Below are positions 57,238-62,230 of a DNA stretch of 62,230 nt, one piece after another (position 1 is the first letter of the stretch; every line of letters begins with the position of its first letter). The stretch is from Acinetobacter sp. WU_MDCI_Axc73. GTDB taxonomy: Bacteria; Pseudomonadota; Gammaproteobacteria; Pseudomonadales; Moraxellaceae. A program made the position numbers and the translations under genes. A model generated the notes under the pieces. The model saw only the letters and a list, made by a program, of their open reading frames with translations, ran no database searches and was not told where the DNA came from. The DNA lies in NCBI RefSeq assembly GCF_025562455.1, contig NZ_JAHPRO010000021.1:1-62230 (forward strand), written 5' to 3'.

Positions 57238-58470
57238 GTGGACGTACGTCTGTCTGATCGTGTAAATGCCATCAAACCGTCCCCTACTCTTGCTGTTACC
57301 AACAAAGCTGCCGAACTTAAAGCAGCGGGTAAAAATGTCATTGGTTTGGGCGCAGGTGAACCAGATTTTGATACCCCGCAACACATCAAAGATGCTGCTA
57401 TTGAAGCCATTAACCATGGTTTTACTAAATATACAGCGGTTGATGGTACGCCAGGCTTAAAAAAAGCAATCATTGCAAAATTGAAACGTGACAATCATCT
57501 TGATTATCAAGCGAACCAGATTTTAGTATCTTGTGGCGGTAAGCAGTCATTTTTCAACCTTGCATTAGCATTGTTAAATAAAGGTGATGAAGTCATTATC
57601 CCTGCGCCTTACTGGGTTAGCTATCCGGATATGGTGATTATTGCGGAAGGCACACCTGTAATTGTGAAATGTGGTGAAGACCAACGTTTCAAAATTACCC
57701 CAGAACAATTAGAAGCTGCTATTACACCGAATACACGTTTATTAGTACTCAATAGCCCTTCTAACCCGACAGGCATGATTTATACCAAAGCTGAACTTGA
57801 AGCATTGGCTGATGTTTTACGTAAACACCCACAAGTTTATATTGCATCTGACGACATGTATGAACCTATTCGTTGGGAAGATGAATTCTACAATATCGCA
57901 ACTGTTGCCCCAGATTTGTATGACCGCACGATTGTTTTAAATGGTGTATCTAAAGCCTATGCCATGACAGGCTGGCGTATTGGTTATGCCGCAGGCCCTG
58001 CAAAGCTCATCGGTGCGATGAAAAAAATTCAGTCTCAATCTACTTCAAACCCAACTTCAATTTCACAAGTTGCTGCTGAAGCTGCATTGAATGGCCCACA
58101 AGATGTACTTGAGCCAATGATTGAAGCATTTAAACGTCGCCATGATTTAGTCGTAAATGGCTTAAACGAAATTCATGGTATTAGCTGCTTACCAGCTGAT
58201 GGCGCTTTCTACGCTTATGCCAATATTCGTCCACTCATTCGTGCCAAAGGGTTAAAATCTTGCACTGAGTTTTCTGAATGGTTACTTGAAGAAACAGGTG
58301 TTGCCGTTGTACCAGGTGATGCTTTTGGTCTGGGTGGCTTTATGCGTATTTCTTATGCAACAGCAGATGAAGTTTTAGTCGATGCTTTAGCACGTATCAA
58401 AAAAGCGGCTGAATCTATTGATGGCATCGATGCTGCGATTGCCTCTATTGAAGCTGAGAAAAAAGCTTAA
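57238..58470 (+). CDS. Class I PLP aminotransferase (aspartate aminotransferase type)
   Basis: This 410-residue cytosolic enzyme has the AAT-I signature: GLGAGEPDFDTPQHIKDAA, KYTAVDGTPGLKKAI, LNSPSNPTGMIYTKAELEAL, and the PLP-lysine region LNGVSKAYAMTGWRIGYAAGP. It is of the Ib-subgroup aspartate/prephenate aminotransferase type. It starts with GTG at 57238, with AAGGAA 9 nt upstream. A strong terminator follows. Exact substrate, aspartate or an aromatic/alanine acceptor, is not settled by sequence. Confidence 0.92.
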   Translation: MDVRLSDRVNAIKPSPTLAVTNKAAELKAAGKNVIGLGAGEPDFDTPQHIKDAAIEAINHGFTKYTAVDGTPGLKKAIIAKLKRDNHLDYQANQILVSCGGKQSFFNLALALLNKGDEVIIPAPYWVSYPDMVIIAEGTPVIVKCGEDQRFKITPEQLEAAITPNTRLLVLNSPSNPTGMIYTKAELEALADVLRKHPQVYIASDDMYEPIRWEDEFYNIATVAPDLYDRTIVLNGVSKAYAMTGWRIGYAAGPAKLIGAMKKIQSQSTSNPTSISQVAAEAALNGPQDVLEPMIEAFKRRHDLVVNGLNEIHGISCLPADGAFYAYANIRPLIRAKGLKSCTEFSEWLLEETGVAVVPGDAFGLGGFMRISYATADEVLVDALARIKKAAESIDGIDAAIASIEAEKKA

Positions 58471-58487
58471 TTTTAAGCTTTAAAAAC

Positions 58488-58519
58488 AAAACCCCGTTAG
58501 ATTGATCTAGCGGGGTTTT
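58488..58519 (+). terminator. Terminator after the aminotransferase gene
   Basis: The stem AAAACCCCGTTAG / CTAGCGGGGTTTT (one G-T pair) is followed by a T-run, 18 nt after the stop codon. Confidence 0.92.
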
Positions 58520-58750
58520 TTATTTAGATATAGCGATTTAATAATGGTAATAAGGATTAAATCCGCACAGTTTGAATGTCCACTCAAATACTCTTCCACT
58601 TTCAAAATAGTAATCTAAGACGCAAAGCTCTAGTATTTTTATATCGGATCTAGCATTTGTTCAAATAAACAACATACACACGAAAAATGAAAGAAACATG
58701 GCAGATTGGACTTGACCGTATTTTAAATCCCCTTATAATCGCTTTCAGAT

Positions 58751-58826
58751 TCTCCCATAGCTCAGTCGGTAGAGCGACGGACTGTTAATCCGCAGGTCCC
58801 TGGTTCGAGCCCAGGTGGGAGAGCCA
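58751..58826 (+). tRNA. tRNA-Asn (anticodon GTT)
   Basis: A full 76-nt cloverleaf with encoded CCA: acceptor TCTCCCA / TGGGAGA, D-arm GCTCAGTCGGTAGAGC, anticodon arm ACGGA-CTGTTAA-TCCGC with GTT at the anticodon, and T-arm CCTGGTTCGAGCCCAGG. It matches the bacterial tRNA-Asn pattern. It is a lone tRNA with its own terminator, and tRNA-Asn genes are common integration targets, though no integrase lies near here. Confidence 0.96.
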
Positions 58827-58832
58827 AATAAA

Positions 58833-58865
58833 AAAAAGCCCGCAGCATTAAAGCGGGTTTTTTTA
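58833..58865 (+). terminator. Terminator after tRNA-Asn
   Basis: The stem AAAAGCCCGC / GCGGGTTTT with a 9-nt loop is followed by a T-run, directly after the tRNA. Confidence 0.9.
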
Positions 58866-58944
58866 TGCCTAAAATTTATAATTTGATGACTAACTCTTAT
58901 TCTATTTTCTTGAGTCCATCAATGTAGTACAAAATTTAAAGTGT

Positions 58945-58973
58945 AAAAAAGCCCGCATAAAGCGAGCCTTTTT
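58945..58973. terminator. Terminator after glnA
   Basis: The stem AAAAAGCCCGC / GCGAGCCTTTTT (one mismatch) sits 14 nt from the glnA stop and is bidirectional in design. Confidence 0.85.
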
Positions 58974-58986
58974 AAATCGATATGGA

Positions 58987-60396
58987 TTACAGGCTGTAGT
59001 ACATATCAAATTCAACTGGATGAGTCGTGGTATTAAGACGACGTACATCTTCAGTTTTAAGTTCGATATAAGCATCCAACATTTCTTTCGTGAACACACC
59101 ACCTTTAAGAAGGAATTCGTGGTCATTTTGAAGTGCTTCAAGCGCCATATCTAGGCTGTGAGCCACTGTTGGGATTTTTGCTTCTTCTTCAGGAGGAAGA
59201 TCATACAAGTTTTTGTCAGCAGCTTCGCCTGGATGGATTTTGTTTTGAATACCATCAATACCCGCCATCAACAATGCCGCAAAACCTAAGTACGGGTTCA
59301 TCATTGGATCTGGGAAACGAGCTTCAATACGCTTGCCTTTCGGGCTAGACACGTAAGGAATACGAATAGACGCTGAACGGTTACGTGCAGAGTAAGCAAG
59401 CATAATCGGTGCTTCGAAGTGAGGAACCAAACGCTTATAAGAGTTAGTTGATGGGTTTGTGATAGCATTCAATGCACGAGCATGCTTGATCACACCGCCG
59501 ATGAAGTAAAGTGCCATTTCTGACAAACCAGCATATTCATCACCAGCAAACAAGTTTTTGCCATCTTTAGAGATCGACATATGAACGTGCATACCAGAAC
59601 CGTTATCACCTACCATTGGTTTAGGCATAAAGGTTGCTGTTTTTGCATATTGATGAGCGACATTCCAAACTGCATATTTGAACTGTTGAACTTCGTCTGC
59701 TTTACGAACCAGAGTATTAAAGCTTACACCAATTTCTAACTGGCAAGATGCAACTTCATGGTGATGAACTTCTACACGACCTGGTCCCATGATCTCTTCA
59801 ATTTTTGCACACATTTCTGCACGCATATCTTGTGAAGAATCCACTGGTGGAACTGGGAAGTAACCGCCTTTTACACGTGGACGGTGACCAGAGTTACCAG
59901 ACTCATAGTCTTTACCAGTCGACCATGCAGCTTCTTCAGCGATCAATGTATGACGAGCGCCAGACATGTCGATGTCCCATTTTACTTCGTCAAATACAAA
60001 GAATTCTGGTTCTGGACCAAAAAATGCTGTATCACCAATACCAGTTGATTTTAAATATTCTTCTGCACGACGAGCGATCGAACGCGGGTCACGTTCGTAA
60101 CCTTGGCCAGTTGAAGGCTCAATAACGTCACAAGTTACAACCACTGTTGGTTCAGCAAAGAACGGATCGATAAAACCAGTTTCTGCATCTGGACGTAAAA
60201 TCATGTCAGAAGCTTCAATGCCTTTCCAACCTGCAATTGAAGAACCGTCGAACATTTTACCGTCTTCAAATGTATCTTCATCAATTGAATCTGCTGGATA
60301 AGTAACGTGTTGCTCTTTACCTTTAGTATCCGTAAAGCGAAAATCGACCCATTTAGCGCCACTTTCTTTGATGAGTTCGAGGACCTTGTTCGCCAT
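58987..60396 (-). CDS. glnA: Type I glutamine synthetase
   Basis: This 469-residue dodecameric enzyme makes glutamine from glutamate, ammonia and ATP. Motifs include [80 protein letters not shown] and the adenylylation site region [11 protein letters not shown], whose Tyr marks control by GlnE. Length is normal for GSI-beta. No glnL/glnG genes follow within the window. The upstream gap carries possible NtrC half-sites. Confidence 0.98.
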   Translation of the reverse strand: MANKVLELIKESGAKWVDFRFTDTKGKEQHVTYPADSIDEDTFEDGKMFDGSSIAGWKGIEASDMILRPDAETGFIDPFFAEPTVVVTCDVIEPSTGQGYERDPRSIARRAEEYLKSTGIGDTAFFGPEPEFFVFDEVKWDIDMSGARHTLIAEEAAWSTGKDYESGNSGHRPRVKGGYFPVPPVDSSQDMRAEMCAKIEEIMGPGRVEVHHHEVASCQLEIGVSFNTLVRKADEVQQFKYAVWNVAHQYAKTATFMPKPMVGDNGSGMHVHMSISKDGKNLFAGDEYAGLSEMALYFIGGVIKHARALNAITNPSTNSYKRLVPHFEAPIMLAYSARNRSASIRIPYVSSPKGKRIEARFPDPMMNPYLGFAALLMAGIDGIQNKIHPGEAADKNLYDLPPEEEAKIPTVAHSLDMALEALQNDHEFLLKGGVFTKEMLDAYIELKTEDVRRLNTTTHPVEFDMYYSL

Positions 60397-60573
60397 GCTC
60401 TGTATGCTCCAATGAAGTATTATTGCACTTGTGAAGTGCGTGTTAGTCGTTGGCTGTTATAAAGCAATTCCCATACCAACTTTTTGAGACTATTCTAATT
60501 TATTGAATTCTTTAGCAGAATATTAAAAAAGACTTGTTTATCCCATTACTATTATACTGCTTGCAATTTTAAT

Positions 60574-60641
60574 TGCACCATATTCAAACATTTTCATTTT
60601 AGCGCAATTTAACTGTTAAATTTGTGATCTATATTGGTGCA
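60574..60641. promoter_or_regulatory. Inverted TGCACCA/TGGTGCA half-sites upstream of glnA
   Basis: TGCACCA at 60574-60580 and TGGTGCA at 60635-60641 are exact complements, 54 nt apart, about 180-245 bp before the glnA start. NtrC sites classically have GCACC-spacer-GGTGC halves much closer together, so these could be halves of two degenerate sites or a looping pair. No convincing sigma-54 promoter was found. Confidence 0.35.
60606..60622. repeat. 17-bp palindrome, related copy at 4464-4480
   Basis: AATTTAACTGTTAAATT is palindromic around its central T. The sequence AGCGCAATTTA-C-CTGTTAAATT context recurs at 4459-4480, at the end of tyrA-aroA, with a single difference (AGCGCAATTTAGCTGTTAAA). 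Confidence 0.5.
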
Positions 60642-60745
60642 TTTTCATTTTTTTGTTTTAATGCGGTGCATAACTTGGAATTAAAATATTCTCATCAGTC
60701 TTATTTTGTTTAAAATGAAAAAATTGTTTGCACTGGTAATATTAG

Positions 60746-61630
60746 ATGAAACCCATGACTGCCAATTTTCTTGGATTTTCCTCCATTTTAATTTGGGCGA
60801 GTATCGTGGGTGGCGTAAAACTTGTGACTGAGCAATTAACACCGATGCTTGGTATTGCACTACTTTATAGCGTCAGTGCATTGAGCATTGTGTTATCGAA
60901 CCCCAAAGCCCTAAAAAGAACGTTACCACCGAAATATTTAGTCTATTGCGGCAGCTTTTTTGTTCTTTATGAAATTTTGTTTTTAACTTCAATTGGTCTA
61001 TCTCATACACGTGAGGAAGCTTTGATCTTGGCGATGATTAACTATTTATGGCCAAGTTTGACTTTATTGTTTGCTTATTTCTATCGACAGCTTTCTTTTC
61101 AGTTTCCTGCATTTTTAGGCATCGCTATTTCTATCGTAGGGCTAGGAATTGTCATTAACCCTCAACTTTTTCATTTGTCTTTATTTTTAGATACCATTTC
61201 TAAAAATCCTGTCGCCTATCTATTGGCGTTTATCGCGGCTATTTTGTGGTCGTTGTATTGTGTGCTGACTCGAAAATTAGCACAGGGTCATAATGGCGTA
61301 CCTTTATTTTTTTGTTTTACTGCTATCGCACTTTGGATTTTGTTTTTTATGACACATCAGTCGTGGCAAATGCCTTCTGTAAAACTGTGGCTAGCCATCA
61401 TTGTCATGGGGACTTTGATTGGGATTGCTTATAAAAACTGGAATCAAAGCTTACAGTTTGGACAGATTCAATTGTTATTATTGGCGACTTATTTTACCCC
61501 TGTTCTATCTAGTCTATTTGCGAGTGTATTGCTACAAACAGTTCCGGATTGGACATTTTGGATTGGAACGTGTTTAGTGAGTTTCGGCGCTATTGTATGT
61601 TGGAAATTTAGTCGAAGTATTGAGACTTAA
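60746..61630 (+). CDS. YddG-like aromatic amino acid exporter (DMT superfamily)
   Basis: This 294-residue inner-membrane transporter has 10 helices in two EamA halves. LGFSSILIWASIVGGVKLVTEQ and especially ALILAMINYLWPSLTLLFAYF match the YddG branch, whose E. coli member exports aromatic amino acids and some drugs. The window also holds pheA and tyrA-aroA, but at the other end, so no operon link. A terminator follows. Confidence 0.85.
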   Translation: MKPMTANFLGFSSILIWASIVGGVKLVTEQLTPMLGIALLYSVSALSIVLSNPKALKRTLPPKYLVYCGSFFVLYEILFLTSIGLSHTREEALILAMINYLWPSLTLLFAYFYRQLSFQFPAFLGIAISIVGLGIVINPQLFHLSLFLDTISKNPVAYLLAFIAAILWSLYCVLTRKLAQGHNGVPLFFCFTAIALWILFFMTHQSWQMPSVKLWLAIIVMGTLIGIAYKNWNQSLQFGQIQLLLLATYFTPVLSSLFASVLLQTVPDWTFWIGTCLVSFGAIVCWKFSRSIET

Positions 61631-61663
61631 ATTTTACTCGCCCATTATTTTAAGCGGAAATAA

Positions 61664-61693
61664 TAAAAAACCCTATCGATGGACAGGGTTTTC
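61664..61693. terminator. Bidirectional terminator
   Basis: The stem AAAACCCT / AGGGTTTT lies between the convergent YddG-like and zinc-ribbon genes, with A and T tracts outside. Confidence 0.85.
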
Positions 61694-61729
61694 ATTCAAA
61701 ACAGCGGATAACTGTTTGATGTGTGCAGC

Positions 61730-61873
61730 TTAAGCAAGCTTACTGTTAAATTGCTTGCCAAGGCATTTGGTACACGGAGGTAAACGATCAGTACCAATTT
61801 CTAAATAAACGCGGTGTCCGCATTGAATACAAAAATAGAAGCCTGTTCCAGGTTTTTCGCCAGCAGTAACCAT
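61730..61873 (-). CDS. Small zinc-ribbon protein, 47 aa
   Basis: This short protein reads MVTAGEKPGTGFYFCIQCGH, then RVYLEIGTDRLPPCTKCLGKQFNSKLA. Two CxxC pairs (CIQC and CTKC) 19 residues apart form a rubredoxin-like zinc ribbon. GGAG 7 nt before the ATG supports translation. Small zinc ribbons of this design occur widely; the target is unknown. A terminator shared with the convergent gene follows. Confidence 0.87.
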   Translation of the reverse strand: MVTAGEKPGTGFYFCIQCGHRVYLEIGTDRLPPCTKCLGKQFNSKLA

Positions 61874-62007
61874 TTTTGCTCTCCATAGATTTTAGAAATG
61901 GTATATATATTATAGCTTGATAGCTTTGATTATTTATTGACCTTTCTGACGGGTGGGGATGGCGAAAAGGTTAAAATTTTACTTATATCAATTTTGTAAA
62001 ATGCAAG

Positions 62008-62166
62008 TTATTCATCTGCCACGCTTGCCGATGGCTTAGGTATTGCATTCACGTCTATCATTTTTAAATTGGACAACCCACTATTTTGAGTAAGTTCCAA
62101 GAAATCTTTCCATCGTTTATCTGAAATTTCCATATTATGAATGACTAAATAAATGATCCTAGACAT
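62008..62166 (-). pseudogene. 3' part of an unknown gene, cut by an insertion element
   Basis: A 52-codon minus-strand frame reads MSRIIYLVIHNMEISDKRWK, continues DFLELTQNSGLSNLKMIDVN, and ends ASVADE before TAA at 62008. It looks like real protein (alternating strand and helix) but begins exactly where the transposase-like tail ends, so its 5' part was probably displaced. Alternatively it is a short intact gene starting at the ATG at 62166, although no ribosome site is visible. Confidence 0.5.
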
Positions 62167-62230
62167 TATTGTGGACAGCCGATCCCTCTAAATTCTTGAA
62201 ATATTTCTGTTCAAAGGCTTCTGGGCTTAA
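62159..62230 (-). mobile_element. C-terminal end of an apparent IS3-type transposase, cut by the window edge
   Basis: The frame reads LSPEAFEQKYFKNLEGSAV, then HNNV and TAG at 62159. SPEAFE is typical of the last residues of IS3-family OrfB transposases, which end close to the element's terminal repeat. Only 23 codons are in the window, so the family is tentative. Confidence 0.5.

Larger units (their letters stand above)
60397..60745. other. Intergenic region between glnA and the YddG-like gene
   Basis: This 349-nt stretch separates divergent genes and holds both promoters. It contains the NtrC-like half-sites and the 17-bp palindrome listed separately, plus a GCAATTTTAATTGC palindrome near 60563-60576. 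No gene is seen. Confidence 0.6.

Noticed and set aside
58751..58826. tRNA-Asn as attachment site of an integrated element
   Set aside because: No integrase gene and no second copy of the tRNA 3' end were seen in the window.
60397..60600. Sigma-54 promoter for glnA
   Set aside because: A TGGTGCAATTAAAATTGC stretch on the minus strand resembles one, but the GG to GC spacing is 13 rather than 10 nt.

Overview
The window is chromosomal DNA of a low-GC gammaproteobacterium, almost certainly Acinetobacter and probably an environmental, metabolically versatile species. Pointers are the tyrA-aroA gene fusion downstream of pheA, an about 485-residue GAPDH, a YddG-type exporter next to glnA, the alternative rpmJ, and a catabolic cluster matching the trigonelline (tgn) genes described in Acinetobacter baylyi. 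These are family-level judgements from reading the proteins; no search was run.

Layout. 1-7.9 kb: the last codons of ahpF, an Ala-rich lipoprotein, a GNAT acetyltransferase, yaaA, pepD, a small unknown protein, then the aromatic amino acid operon pheA > tyrA-aroA. 8-16.2 kb: a secreted esterase, a DJ-1/PfpI protein, an acyl-CoA dehydrogenase, the aspartate decarboxylase / aspartate-alanine exchanger pair, ohr and a VIT-type metal transporter. 16.4-25.2 kb: a two-gene radical SAM DNA-repair-like module, a compartment-free ethanolamine module (permease, eutB, eutC), a nitronate monooxygenase-like enzyme, a DinB-fold protein and dusB.

25.7-36.6 kb is the main accessory block. It has a GntR regulator, a DUF1185 protein, an alpha/beta hydrolase, a two-component flavin monooxygenase, two aldehyde dehydrogenases, an NCS1 permease, a porin, a carboxymuconolactone decarboxylase-like protein and a DUF1330 protein. 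Composition and order fit trigonelline (N-methylnicotinate) breakdown to succinate. A perfect 24-bp palindrome precedes the main operon, and a near-copy precedes the tgnE operon, so the regulator probably controls both. About 0.8 kb of transposase debris follows.

39.3-44.3 kb is a small type VI secretion effector island: a Tle1-like phospholipase, two and a bit tandem copies of a lipoprotein that may be its immunity protein, a Tli4-like immunity gene, and the N-terminal stub of a vgrG. It sits at the 3' end of proB, and a relic of the proB 3' end lies at its far edge, so it looks inserted there and later eroded by deletions.

44.3-62.2 kb returns to housekeeping genes: proB, obgE, two beta-repeat membrane-anchored proteins, gap, rarD, a lipocalin, uvrB, a macro-like protein, a diguanylate cyclase, rpmJ, a class I aminotransferase, tRNA-Asn, glnA, a YddG-like exporter and a zinc-ribbon protein. 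The right edge holds the end of an apparent transposase abutting a broken reading frame.
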